Shown in pieces: positions 1 through 8,538 of a stretch of DNA of 64,000 nucleotides. The notes under the pieces were generated by a model. That model did no database searches. It saw nothing but the letters and a program-made list of their open reading frames with translations, and was not told the DNA's origin. The position numbers were made by a program, and so were the translations under genes. The stretch lies in contig OX638353.1 in assembly GCA_951813255.1 (NCBI GenBank), positions 186,001 through 250,000 of the forward strand, given 5' to 3'. How positions within the stretch are numbered: the first letter of the stretch is position 1; every line of letters begins with the position of its first letter. The stretch comes from an uncultured Dehalococcoidia bacterium. GTDB lineage: Bacteria; Chloroflexota; Dehalococcoidia; Lucifugimonadales; JAAXIE01.

Positions 1-1
1 C

Positions 2-202
2 TTCATCACTTACAACGCTGCCCGCGCCATGCGCCTGGAGGACTATGGCTGTGCGCCCGGGTGCCGGGCTGACCTCAACGTGCTAGCTGCGCCGACCATC
101 CAACATGTTCTGCGACTGCAACAGCCGCCGGCATTGGTGCTGAGGGGGGGCAAGGCGCTCGCTCGCAACGAGTTGAGGCAGGAGCTTCTGCAGGACGCGT
201 AG
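2..202 (+). CDS. Cytosine deaminase-like amidohydrolase, C-terminal fragment (5' end outside window)
   Basis: The frame is open from base 2 to the TAG at 200-202 and gives 66 residues. The fragment reads as the C-terminal end of a metal-dependent amidohydrolase: N-A-A-R-A-M-R-L-E-D-Y-G, then a Gly/Cys-rich turn and A-D-L-N-V-L, which is the closing beta-sandwich strand seen in cytosine deaminase and related cyclic-amidine hydrolases. The catalytic barrel lies upstream of the window, so substrate cannot be judged. It is convergent with the minus-strand monooxygenase that follows after 26 bases. Family assignment rests on a short stretch only. Confidence 0.6.
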   Translation, partial: FITYNAARAMRLEDYGCAPGCRADLNVLAAPTIQHVLRLQQPPALVLRGGKALARNELRQELLQDA

Positions 203-228
203 CTCATTGGGCAGCGGATAGCTTCGGT

Positions 229-1278
229 TTAGCGAAACTTGGGGGCGACCTGCTCGCTGAGCATCCGGAGAGACGCCACCATCTTCTCGCGGGGCATGAG
301 GCTTCGGTGCGTCAGCATCAGGTTGCGTACACCGGCCTCGCGGAGGGCTGCGATCTGCTCGGCTACGCGACGGGGGGACCCCACCAGTTGTTGTGGGCTT
401 TCGGGGTCTGGCTCGACGCCGTAACCGTCGCGGTCTAGTGGGACCGTCTGGGTGGGCATGGCGATGTCCTTCGGATTCCAGCGTTCTTGGATGTTTATGA
501 GGTGCTCGGTGGCCCCGACGAAGGCGGGTATGAATTCGTCTAAGGCTTGGTCGTCGCTCTCGGCAAGGTGGGCCTCACGCCATACCCAGCACTGGTCCAG
601 AAGGTTCTCGACCTCCTGGTCTGAGAAACCAGCCTCGCTTGCCGTGTCGGCATACAGGTTGAATACTCGAGCCAAGCCGCTATTGGCGCGTCCCCGGTAC
701 AGAAGCGGCCGCCCAGCTCGGGCCATCTCCATGATGATGTTGTCGTCGATGCAGGCCCTAGGCAAGGGCGGGTGGGGCTTCTGGTAGGGGCGAGGACGGA
801 CGGAGGGGAAGGATACCTGCCAGTATTTGCCGTTGTAGTGTACTTCGTCCTTGGTCCAGGCGGTTATCAGAAGGTCTTCGGCCTCACGGAGTTGCTCAAC
901 GCCTTGGGCGGGAGTAGTGCCGAAGCCGACATATTCGAAGGTGTTGTAGGTGGCCCCACGACCCGTGCCCACTATGAGGCGTCCGTGGCTCAAATTATCC
1001 AGCACCGCGGTCTGGATTGCGAGGCGCACAGGGTGATGCAGGGCCATCTCCACGATGCCGAACCCCAGCAGCACCCGCTTGGTGCGTACTGCCATGGCAC
1101 TGGCCAGCATCAAGGGATCACCGTACACCACCTCGCCGGTGAAGTGGTGCTCGGCGAACCAGATGGCGTCGAATCCCAATTCCTCCACAAGCTCGGCCTC
1201 GAACATGCACTCGTCGATAGCCGCGGCATCGTTGGAGTCATCGAAGATCATGGGATAGAAGAAGTGGCCAAAGCGCAT
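229..1278 (-). CDS. Luciferase-like (LLM) flavin-dependent oxidoreductase
   Basis: This is a 349-aa bacterial-luciferase-fold TIM-barrel oxidoreductase using FMN or F420; the substrate is unknown. Family marks are M-R-F-G-H-F-F at the N terminus, L-G-F-D-A-I-W-F-A-E-H-H-F near residue 35, and the conserved D-N-L-S-H-G-R-L-I-V-G-T-G-R-G around residues 95-110. The C-terminal G-S-P-R-R-V-A-E-Q-I segment is the usual LLM tail. The frame extends upstream to 1338, but the ATG at 1276-1278 has AGGGAGGA six bases ahead and begins at the family's typical start, so it is preferred. It is one of four LLM genes in the window. It diverges from the molybdopterin hydroxylase gene at 1413, which suggests shared regulation. 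Confidence 0.88.
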   Translation of the reverse strand: MRFGHFFYPMIFDDSNDAAAIDECMFEAELVEELGFDAIWFAEHHFTGEVVYGDPLMLASAMAVRTKRVLLGFGIVEMALHHPVRLAIQTAVLDNLSHGRLIVGTGRGATYNTFEYVGFGTTPAQGVEQLREAEDLLITAWTKDEVHYNGKYWQVSFPSVRPRPYQKPHPPLPRACIDDNIIMEMARAGRPLLYRGRANSGLARVFNLYADTASEAGFSDQEVENLLDQCWVWREAHLAESDDQALDEFIPAFVGATEHLINIQERWNPKDIAMPTQTVPLDRDGYGVEPDPESPQQLVGSPRRVAEQIAALREAGVRNLMLTHRSLMPREKMVASLRMLSEQVAPKFR

Positions 1279-1351
1279 CCGGTCCTCCCTGCTCCTAGTG
1301 CAAAGCCCCATTATGGGCGGGGAGGGCCCGCTTAACAACCGGATATCTTGC

Positions 1352-1357
1352 TATACT
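1352..1357 (+). promoter_or_regulatory. Extended -10 promoter element (TTGCTATACT)
   Basis: TATACT at 1352-1357 is preceded by TGC, giving an extended -10. No good -35 lies 17 bp upstream; TTAACA at 1332 is 14 bp away. The same ten bases, TTGCTATACT, occur before purA at 30367-30376. The element is well placed for the molybdopterin hydroxylase gene starting at 1413. Confidence 0.45.
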
Positions 1358-1412
1358 GCCACAGTTGCCCTCCAACCAAATAACCGCCTCAAGCAGCATT
1401 AAGGAGAGGGTC

Positions 1413-3743
1413 ATGGTGCAAAGCTACATTGGCGCCCCCATCACGCGCAAAGAGGACGTCCGGTTCCTCACGGGGAAGGCTATCTATACCGATGACATCA
1501 AGGCGCACCATCTCCTGCACGCCGCCATACTGCGCAGCCCGCATCCTCATGCCCGCATACTTTCCATAGATTCCAGCCGGGCGCTGGAAATGCCCGGTGT
1601 GATTGCGGTATTCACGTTTCAAGACATTGCCGACACCGTGGAGCCCCGGCGCATACCCATTCGCGTCAGCACGAATCCGGAGCTGGAACCCTTCCTACAA
1701 TACCCGCTGGCCAGCGACAAGGTGCGCTTCGTCGGTGAAGCGGTAGCCGTGGTCGTGGCGGAGAGCCGCCCATTGGCCGAGGACGCGCTGGACCTGATTA
1801 ATGTGCGCTACGAGCCTCTGCCTCCAGTGGTGGACTTAGAGGACTCGCTCGCGGGCGGATCGCTGCTGTTTGAGGACCATGGAAGCAACGCAGTAGTGGA
1901 TTACACCATGGATATCGGCAACTACGACGAGGCTGTCCGCACTGCCGACTACACGCGTAAGGAGCGCTTCCGCTGCCACCGGCACACTGGCAACCCCATG
2001 GAGACCCGAGGGCTGTTGGCGTCCTACGATGTGGGTCGGGACGAACTTACGGTATGGGGCGAGACCAAGGTGCCCCACTTCAACCGGGGCGTGCTGTCGC
2101 GCCTGTTGCAGATGCCGGAACACCGTATCCACTACATCGAACCCGACGTTGGTGGCGGCTTTGGCGTTCGAGGTGAGTTCTACCCGGAAAACTTCCTGGT
2201 GCCCTTTGCGTCGATGAAGCTGGGCCGACCCGTCAAGTGGATGGAAGACAGGCGCGAGCATCTGCTGGGTTCCAACCACTCTCGCGAGCATGTCTGCGAG
2301 ATCGAGATCTCCGCCAAGAGCGATGGCACCCTGCTAGGTATGAAAGCGCGGATATTGGGGGCCTTGGGAGGGTACGTGCGTACCCACGGTGCGTTCATAC
2401 CCATGTCCACTGGTGGGCTGCTGATGGGGCCCTACCGTATACCCAACTACCAGTGGCAGGTGGTCTGTCTGCTGACCAACAAGACGGGCATGGGTACCTT
2501 CAGCGCGCCGGGACGTTACGAGTCCTGTTATTTCCGCGAGCGCATGCTGGATGTGGTGGCTGCGGACCTGGGCATTGACCCCACTGAGTTGCGTCGTAAG
2601 AACCTGCTCGAGCCCTCCGACATGCCTCACACTGTCGGAGTCACCCGTCCCGGAATGGCAGAGATGGTCTTCGACAGCGGCAACTATCCCCAAGTGCTTA
2701 CCGAGGCCCTAAGCGCTATCGGTTACGACGGGATCAAGGGAACCGCCGGCAGGCAGGAAGACGGTCGCTACACTGGCGTTGGCGTCGCCTGCTTCGTGAA
2801 GAGTACCGGGACGGGTCCCAGCTACGAAGGGGCTCGGGTGGTTGTGAATGGGCCCCGTCAGGTGGCCGTCTATCTCGGCGTTGCCACCTTGGGGCAGGGC
2901 CATGAGACAACAATGGCACAGATATGCGCCGACGGTCTGGGTGTCCCCATGGAGTATGTGACCATATACCACGGCAATACCGACTTCATGCCTTACGGAG
3001 GCGGCACTTTCGCTAGTCGTGCTACTGTCATGGCCGGGAATGCCCTCTACATGGCAGCCCAGGAACTACGGAAGAAGGTGCTGCGTTTAGCTGCTGGCTA
3101 TCTGGATGTGGATCCTTCCGAGTTAGAGTTCGTTCAGGGCAACGTTGTGCGCCGTGGCTCCGATCTTGAGGGGCCGTTGATGGACTTGGGACAGGCCATG
3201 CAGTTGGCGTCGCCCGCCTCCCGGCACAACCAGGGGGAGATGGGCCTTGAGGCCATGGCCACCTTCCACCTAGGCCATGAGTCATTCCCATACGGCACGC
3301 ATGCCTGCCAAGTGGCCATCGATATTGAGACGGGCAAGATCGAAGTGCAGAAGTACGTGGTGGTGGAGGACGTGGGGCATGTGATCAACCCCCTGATCGT
3401 CAACGGTCAGGCCATAGGCGCGATCGCCCAAGGCATCGGAGCGACGATTTTGGAGGACCTGCCATACGACGCAGCGGGGCAGCCTTTGGCCACTACCTTT
3501 ATGGACTATCTGCTGCCTACCAGCACGGAAACACCGAACATAGAGTGTCAAGTGCTGGATCTTGCGCCCTCGCCTTTGAATCCCTTGGGAGTGAAAGGAG
3601 CTGGCGAGGTGGGCATCGTCGCCACTGGCGCGGTGCTCTCCAACGCTGTGTCGAACGCGCTGCGGGACTTCAACGTTCAAGTGCGGGACCTGCCGCTTAG
3701 CCCTGACCGTATCAAGTCGCTGGTGCGGGGGACATCAGAATGA
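1413..3743 (+). CDS. Xanthine dehydrogenase/CoxL-family molybdopterin-binding subunit
   Basis: This is a 776-aa large catalytic subunit of the molybdenum hydroxylase family, which hydroxylates heterocycles or aldehydes using water. It begins with I-G-A-P-I-T-R-K-E-D-V and F-L-T-G-K-A-I-Y-T-D-D, the standard N-terminal domain. Cofactor motifs are G-G-G-F-G-V-R-G near residue 250, G-Q-G-H-E-T-T near 495 and the catalytic-Glu motif G-V-K-G-A-G-E-V-G near 730. The active-site loop reads T-F-S-A-P-G-R-Y-E-S-C rather than the AYRCSFR of form-I CO dehydrogenase, so it is not a CO dehydrogenase. The start at ATG 1413 has AAGGAGAGG just upstream. No Fe-S (CoxS) or FAD (CoxM) subunit gene is adjacent. 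An MFS transporter follows 16 bp later, probably in the same transcript. Confidence 0.88.
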   Translation: MVQSYIGAPITRKEDVRFLTGKAIYTDDIKAHHLLHAAILRSPHPHARILSIDSSRALEMPGVIAVFTFQDIADTVEPRRIPIRVSTNPELEPFLQYPLASDKVRFVGEAVAVVVAESRPLAEDALDLINVRYEPLPPVVDLEDSLAGGSLLFEDHGSNAVVDYTMDIGNYDEAVRTADYTRKERFRCHRHTGNPMETRGLLASYDVGRDELTVWGETKVPHFNRGVLSRLLQMPEHRIHYIEPDVGGGFGVRGEFYPENFLVPFASMKLGRPVKWMEDRREHLLGSNHSREHVCEIEISAKSDGTLLGMKARILGALGGYVRTHGAFIPMSTGGLLMGPYRIPNYQWQVVCLLTNKTGMGTFSAPGRYESCYFRERMLDVVAADLGIDPTELRRKNLLEPSDMPHTVGVTRPGMAEMVFDSGNYPQVLTEALSAIGYDGIKGTAGRQEDGRYTGVGVACFVKSTGTGPSYEGARVVVNGPRQVAVYLGVATLGQGHETTMAQICADGLGVPMEYVTIYHGNTDFMPYGGGTFASRATVMAGNALYMAAQELRKKVLRLAAGYLDVDPSELEFVQGNVVRRGSDLEGPLMDLGQAMQLASPASRHNQGEMGLEAMATFHLGHESFPYGTHACQVAIDIETGKIEVQKYVVVEDVGHVINPLIVNGQAIGAIAQGIGATILEDLPYDAAGQPLATTFMDYLLPTSTETPNIECQVLDLAPSPLNPLGVKGAGEVGIVATGAVLSNAVSNALRDFNVQVRDLPLSPDRIKSLVRGTSE

Positions 3744-3759
3744 TGGGTGCTCTAACCCT

Positions 3760-5256
3760 GTGCTGAGGGTCTTCCGTCCACTGCTCGTTACCCGGGAACG
3801 GCGAGAGGTGCTGCTGGCGCTGACCTCAGCCTATATGCTGGTACAGCTTTCCAGCCTGCCTGTGGCACTGTCGCTGCCTACGCTTGGAGAGGTGTTCGGG
3901 GTCAGCATCAGTGATGCCGCTTGGGTGGTGGTCATGTACTTGCTGGTGCTGGGAGGGTTCGTTCTTCTGGCGGCCCGCCTTGGAGACCGGTATGGCCATG
4001 CCAGGGTGTTCTTTCTGGGGATTCTAGCTTCCACCATCGGGTCCGGCCTGATTGCGTTGTCACAAGACCTGTGGCAAGTGGTGATGTGGCGGGGAGTAGC
4101 CGGGTTGGGCTCTGCCATGATCCTGGGCAACTCCAACGCCATACTCGCTGCCACCTTCCCCCCAGATGAGCGGGGACGTGCTTTTGCCGTCCCGATCATG
4201 GGGGCACGCTTCGGCACCCTGACCGGTCTGGCATTATTCGGGCTGTTCCTGCAACTGCTCGACTGGCGGTTTATTTTCATCAGCTTCATCCCATTGGGCG
4301 TGCTGGCAATGGCAGCATGCTTACCCATGCTGCGCCATGCTCCGCCGCCTCCCGCGGCTGGCTCCACGGGCAGGATCGACTGGCTAGGTGGCCTGCTGCT
4401 GGTCGCTACGGCGATGGTGTTGATTGCCTCAGGTAATCATTTGCACGGCGGGGAGGACACCTTCCTCTCCAGTGACGGACTCACTTATCACCTGCCCATG
4501 CACGGGGCCTTTCTGGCTCTTCTGGTCGTCTTCGTGTTGGTGGAACTGCGTGTGACCAATCCGATCGTGGATATGAAGCACTTTCGGCAGAGCCAGTTCT
4601 CCATGGCCCTTGTATCCAATGTTACCTACCACTTCTCCATGCTGGCCACGATGACATTGATACCTATCGTGGTGGAGGAAGGGTTCGGCATGTCGCCCCT
4701 GTGGGTGACGGTGGTACTGGTGCCCAGCCAATCCCTGGGTATATTTATGCCCATGGTGGCAGGCTGGGTGTTCGACCGGTACCAGCCGCGTCTGTTGCGG
4801 CCCGGCACTATGGCCCTGATTGCCGGAGGCTTCCTGATGGTGGGCCTGCTGGTCCCCCACATGCCCTTCTGGACTCTGCCGCTGCTGATGATGCCCATTG
4901 CCGTGGGCACCAACATGTTCAACCCCGTCAACAATGCGACCATCATGAACTCGCTGGCCTTAGAACACCGTGGCGTGGCTTCAGGGATGCTGGAGACAAC
5001 CCGGGAGTTGGGACATGCTCTGGGGGCCACGGCGGCTGCTGGCGCCTTGGCACTGGCATTGCCCGCCTCCATCGAGGCCCTGTCGGAGATTTCGGCCCAG
5101 TCCTACTTCCTTTCGGGGTTCCGGGCGTCCAGCCTCATGGTGGTGCTGGTGCTGCTCGTAGGGGCTAGCCTGGCTCTGTTTCAGCCGGCCACTTCCAGTC
5201 GAAACCTGTTTCGTCGTGCCCCTGAGCCGTCACAAGCCGGGTCGGGCGACGACTAG
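3760..5256 (+). CDS. MFS transporter, DHA2/EmrB-like
   Basis: This is a 498-aa multi-pass inner-membrane protein of the major facilitator superfamily. The motif-A loop A-R-L-G-D-R-Y-G-H-A-R-V-F lies between TM2 and TM3 (about residues 71-83). The length and the many hydrophobic segments, including extra ones around residues 205-260, fit the 14-helix DHA2 drug:H+ antiporter group. The start is GTG 3760; a later ATG at 3835 would remove the N-terminal arginine-rich arm. It lies 16 bp after the molybdopterin hydroxylase, so it may export or import that enzyme's product or substrate (inference). The C terminus is short, charged and cytosolic. Confidence 0.82.
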   Translation: MLRVFRPLLVTRERREVLLALTSAYMLVQLSSLPVALSLPTLGEVFGVSISDAAWVVVMYLLVLGGFVLLAARLGDRYGHARVFFLGILASTIGSGLIALSQDLWQVVMWRGVAGLGSAMILGNSNAILAATFPPDERGRAFAVPIMGARFGTLTGLALFGLFLQLLDWRFIFISFIPLGVLAMAACLPMLRHAPPPPAAGSTGRIDWLGGLLLVATAMVLIASGNHLHGGEDTFLSSDGLTYHLPMHGAFLALLVVFVLVELRVTNPIVDMKHFRQSQFSMALVSNVTYHFSMLATMTLIPIVVEEGFGMSPLWVTVVLVPSQSLGIFMPMVAGWVFDRYQPRLLRPGTMALIAGGFLMVGLLVPHMPFWTLPLLMMPIAVGTNMFNPVNNATIMNSLALEHRGVASGMLETTRELGHALGATAAAGALALALPASIEALSEISAQSYFLSGFRASSLMVVLVLLVGASLALFQPATSSRNLFRRAPEPSQAGSGDD

Positions 5257-5322
5257 GTTGCCCAGACCCACAAGGACTTTTATGATTTGACTCGGCCCTG
5301 ATAGGGGCGGGAGACATTAGCC

Positions 5323-5747
5323 ATGACCACTGGATATATGTCCGTGGAGGAACACATACAGGCTGCCCGTACCCTCTTGGAAGAATCTGAACGGGAGTAC
5401 CAAGAGCAGGTCGCCAGCCTACAATCGTCCGAAAAGTTGTGGGGAGCGGCATCCCACGCATCGATAGCGAAGGCCAAACAGCAGGGCTGGACTGTAGGCT
5501 CACACCGAGCCTTGGTTAATGTCTCGCAACTAATCGCAGACGAACTGGACGACGAGCGGTTTCGGGCTGCTTTTTCCGTAGCCAGAAATTTCACAACAGG
5601 TTCTACTGTGACAGCCACTTCGACCCATTCACCAAAACCAGCACCTTGGAGGACGATCGGGAGATGGTTGCCCGCTACGTTAACAGGGTACTGGCCGTAG
5701 TGGAGGGATCGGACCTGCGGAATGGCTCCGCTGGAACCGCAGGATAA
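5323..5747 (+). pseudogene. PaREP1/HEPN-like protein interrupted by a -1 frameshift
   Basis: The first frame (ATG 5323) gives an all-helical protein with S-V-E-E-H-I-Q-A-A-R-T-L-L, S-S-E-K-L-W-G-A-A-S-H-A and G-S-H-R-A-L, the pattern of PaREP1-type HEPN-fold proteins. At about base 5590 this frame runs into an unrelated tail and stops at 5700. The -1 frame takes over exactly there with H-N-R-F-Y (the family's conserved L-H-x-N-F-Y-E-like helix), then D-R-E-M-V-A-R-Y-V-N-R-V-L, and ends at TAA 5745-5747. The junction sequence is A AAT TTC (5586-5592), a classical X_XXY_YYZ slippery heptamer read in the zero frame. Explanations are a decayed gene, a one-base assembly error, or programmed -1 frameshifting. 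Function is unknown; the archaeal relatives are also uncharacterised. Confidence 0.6.
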
Positions 5748-5788
5748 CCGAACCAACACAGAAATTCTAACCAGAAAGAGGTACATCC

Positions 5789-6352
5789 ATGCCACGACGC
5801 GTACCGGCGCCCAAGAGAGAGGACGTTCCTGAGAAGCACAGAGCGGCCTATGACGAAGTAGCCGCACCGTTCGGCGGGGCCTTTGGTTCCGGTCCGACTT
5901 CAGTGCTGGCCAACAGCCCTGAGATGGCGCTCCGGGCCAATAACCTGGCTGAGTACCTGCGGAAGGAGTCAGACCTTCCTCAGAAGATCCGGGAACTGGC
6001 GATGCTGATTGCAGCGCGCACTATGGACTGTCAGTTTGTCTGGAACGCCCATGCTGCATTGGGGCGCCAAGCAGGTTTGAACGATGCCACCGTCGACTCG
6101 CTGCGCGACAAGCAGCCCCTGCCTGATTCGGTACCCGCTGACGAGGCGATCGCAGCACGCTACGGCTTGGAAATCTGCCAAGGCCACCAAGTCAGCGATG
6201 CCACCTTCAGTGCTGCTCTGGAGCACTTTGGGGCCAAGGGGCTCACCGAGTTCACCACGTTTATGGGCTACTACCGGATACTGGCCCTGAACGCCAATGC
6301 TTTCGATATCGACCTGCCGGCCAACATCACCGAGCCGCTACTGCCGGTGTAG
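5789..6352 (+). CDS. Carboxymuconolactone decarboxylase-like (AhpD-fold) protein
   Basis: This 187-aa small helical protein belongs to the CMD/AhpD superfamily. The diagnostic helix A-M-L-I-A-A-R-T-M-D-C-Q-F-V-W-N-A-H, around residues 71-88, carries a single Cys and a His four to five residues later in place of the CxxC of AhpD. The upstream segment E-K-H-R-A-A-Y-D-E-V is typical of the CMD-related group found in aromatic-degradation clusters. It starts at ATG 5789 with AAAGAGGT upstream. It is convergent with the amidohydrolase ending at 6356, with only three bases between the stops. The role is probably in ring-cleavage product processing or peroxide handling and cannot be resolved further. 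Confidence 0.8.
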   Translation: MPRRVPAPKREDVPEKHRAAYDEVAAPFGGAFGSGPTSVLANSPEMALRANNLAEYLRKESDLPQKIRELAMLIAARTMDCQFVWNAHAALGRQAGLNDATVDSLRDKQPLPDSVPADEAIAARYGLEICQGHQVSDATFSAALEHFGAKGLTEFTTFMGYYRILALNANAFDIDLPANITEPLLPV

Positions 6353-6355
6353 GTT

Positions 6356-7495
6356 CTAGACCTTCGCCAAGGCTTCCAAGTCGAAGTTGTATAGCTGAGC
6401 GGCGTTCAGTCCCACTATTTTGGCGCGCTCGTCGTCGTTCACGCCTTCGAGGATTTCGTCGAGTATCTCCATGGAGCGCGGGAATGTGGCTTCGGCGTGA
6501 GGATAGTCGGAGCCCCACATCAGGCCGTCGACACCTATGACATCCCGCAGCCGGATTCCTATCTGGTCTTCCTGGAAGCTGAGGTAGACGTTCTGGCGGA
6601 AGAAATCGCTGGGCATCATGCCGTTCTTGAAGCGATAGGAGGCTTCCTTCTGGCGCTCGATGTAGGTGTAGTCCATGGTGCCAAGCAGGTGGGCTGCCCA
6701 TGCCAGCTCGAACTCCACGATGGCCAATTTGAGCTTGGGGTAGCGGTCGAACACTCCGGCGAAGATCATGTCGCATAACGAGGTCGAGGGCAGGAAGACT
6801 TTGTTGGCCCGGTTGCTTGCTACACGCACCGAGTCGGGTCCGGCCCCGCGGTTGTTGCCCACCCGGCTGGTGGCTGTATGCAGGCTCAGGGGCATGTCCA
6901 GGTCTTGGGCCAAGGCCCAGAAGGGTTCGTACTCAGGGAGGTCGTAGCGACGATCCTCGGGCGGATATTCGCTGATCATAGCCCCAGGCATTCCCATCTT
7001 GGCGGTGCGCTCAAGTTCGCGCATCCCGTCTTCCACGTTGTCGAGGTTGATCATGGCGATGCCTTTGAGCTGCTTGGGGTGGGTGCTGCAGAAGTCCACC
7101 AGCCAGTCGTTGTAGGCACGGAAGATGGCGGAAAGCAGTTCCGGGTCCTGTACCCTGAAGTAGAAGAGGCCTTGGGAGGGGTAGAGGATTTCTGCGGAGA
7201 CGCCGTCGGTTTTCATGTCGCGGATGTGTTCGTCGGGCAGGTAACCGCCCACGTGTACATCCTCGAAGCGGGCCTCGTGCTGGATGTCTTCAGGGTTCTC
7301 GAACCGCACCCCCGCGCCCGATATGAGTCCGATACCTGCTAGGAACTGGTCGCCCTCCACGAAGAGGCGGTCCATTCCGTCCACATGACGCATGTGGGGG
7401 GCCCGCTCCTTGAACTCGGAGTCGATGCGGGTCGTCCACAGATCGGGCGGCTCGAACACATGGGAATCAGAGGATATTACTATTGGCCCGGCCAT
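6356..7495 (-). CDS. Amidohydrolase family 2 (ACMSD-like)
   Basis: This 379-aa TIM-barrel metal-dependent hydrolase/decarboxylase contains D-S-H-V-F-E-P-P-D-L-W near the N terminus, M-P-L-S-L-H-T in the middle and G-S-D-Y-P-H-A-E-A-T-F-P near the C terminus, which supplies the metal-ligand or base Asp. This layout is shared with the gene products at 22379 and 27945. The ATG at 7493-7495 is chosen because TAGGAGGT lies five bases upstream; an in-frame GTG at 7499-7501 abuts that site and is unlikely. It is the last gene of a run of three amidohydrolases on the minus strand, with 13 bp to the next. Family members decarboxylate or hydrolyse aromatic-derived acids; the substrate here is unknown. 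Confidence 0.88.
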   Translation of the reverse strand: MAGPIVISSDSHVFEPPDLWTTRIDSEFKERAPHMRHVDGMDRLFVEGDQFLAGIGLISGAGVRFENPEDIQHEARFEDVHVGGYLPDEHIRDMKTDGVSAEILYPSQGLFYFRVQDPELLSAIFRAYNDWLVDFCSTHPKQLKGIAMINLDNVEDGMRELERTAKMGMPGAMISEYPPEDRRYDLPEYEPFWALAQDLDMPLSLHTATSRVGNNRGAGPDSVRVASNRANKVFLPSTSLCDMIFAGVFDRYPKLKLAIVEFELAWAAHLLGTMDYTYIERQKEASYRFKNGMMPSDFFRQNVYLSFQEDQIGIRLRDVIGVDGLMWGSDYPHAEATFPRSMEILDEILEGVNDDERAKIVGLNAAQLYNFDLEALAKV

Positions 7496-7508
7496 ACCCA
7501 CCTCCTAG

Positions 7509-8507
7509 TTAAATCCCCAGTAGTTCTTCCAAATTCTTGTACAGGATCTTTTCCTTCTCTTCGGGGGTCAGGCTCTCCAAGCTCTCAATCCATCCGCCGG
7601 GAGATGGGTCCCATGGCACGTAGGGCCAGTCGCTGCCCAGTACCACGCGGTCGATGCCGACCTGGTCGATGAGGAAGCGCACGGCAGCCTCGCTGGGAGA
7701 CACCGTGTCGTAGTAGATGCGTGGGATGTAGTGGCTGGGTGGCTTGCTGATATTCGCCCGCGCCTCGCTGCGGACCTGCCAGCCACGGTCCAAGCGTCCC
7801 ATGCCATAGCACGCTGGGCCTGCGCCGTGAGCGATACAGACCTTGAGATCGGGGCACCTCTCCATGACCCCGCCGAATACCAAGGCGCAATATGTAAGCA
7901 CGTCCTCTACGAGCACCCCAAACAGGTTCCCCAAAGTGTAGGGATTGGAGGAGGCAGCGACGATGTTGTCCTGGGGGTGGGGGTGGAAGAATAGGATTGC
8001 GCCCATCTCCTCGGCGGCCTTGAAGAGGGGGAGGAAGTGGGGCTCGTCCCAGGAGTGGCCGTTGACCACGGTGTCCAACTCGGCTCCTTTGAGTCCCAAC
8101 TGATTCACGGCCCGGTCCAACTCGTTGATGGAGGCCTGCACGTCCTGGGTGGGCAGGGTAGCCAGCCCGGCGTAGCGGGTGGGGTGCTGCTTGGCCATGG
8201 AGGCAATTTCGTCGTTGACCTCGCGGGCCTGCTTCAGGCCCTGCTCGGAGTCGAGGTGATGGCCGAACCAAGCGGTGGCCATGGAGACGACATGGACATC
8301 CACGCCTTGGGCATCCATGTCCTGGATGCGCTCCTCGGGTGTGAATCTTAGTTTGGGCGTGGGGATGGCGTCCCGCCGCACAGGGCTGACGGTGGAGCCC
8401 AATCCCTGCCCAGCCTCGTACTTGAAGCCGTACCACTCCTGACCGGCGTCAAACGCCCGCCAAGCGCATTGGGGCAGAAGGTGGGCGTGTATGTCGATGT
8501 GTCGCAT
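7509..8507 (-). CDS. Amidohydrolase family 2 (ACMSD-like), paralogue
   Basis: This 332-aa protein starts I-D-I-H-A-H-L-L-P, the HxH metal motif of the ACMSD/amidohydrolase-2 family. It carries F-F-H-P-H-P near residue 175 and G-S-D-W-P-Y-V-P-W-D near residue 295. The next gene upstream (8539-9534) is clearly its paralogue: both begin M-R-x-I-D-x-H-A-H-L-L-P-Q and end N-L-E-E/D-L-L-G. The start at ATG 8505-8507 has ACGGAGGT upstream. It sits between two other amidohydrolases in one direction, with gaps of 13 and 31 bp, consistent with one operon. Expected activity is hydrolytic or decarboxylating, metal-dependent and cytosolic. Confidence 0.88.
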   Translation of the reverse strand: MRHIDIHAHLLPQCAWRAFDAGQEWYGFKYEAGQGLGSTVSPVRRDAIPTPKLRFTPEERIQDMDAQGVDVHVVSMATAWFGHHLDSEQGLKQAREVNDEIASMAKQHPTRYAGLATLPTQDVQASINELDRAVNQLGLKGAELDTVVNGHSWDEPHFLPLFKAAEEMGAILFFHPHPQDNIVAASSNPYTLGNLFGVLVEDVLTYCALVFGGVMERCPDLKVCIAHGAGPACYGMGRLDRGWQVRSEARANISKPPSHYIPRIYYDTVSPSEAAVRFLIDQVGIDRVVLGSDWPYVPWDPSPGGWIESLESLTPEEKEKILYKNLEELLGI

Positions 8508-8538
8508 TCGGCGACCTCCGTTGACTCGTTTTCTCTTG

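Noticed and set aside
1413..3743. Assignment as carbon monoxide dehydrogenase CoxL
   Set aside because: The AYRCSFR active-site loop of form-I CoxL is absent and no coxM/coxS genes adjoin.
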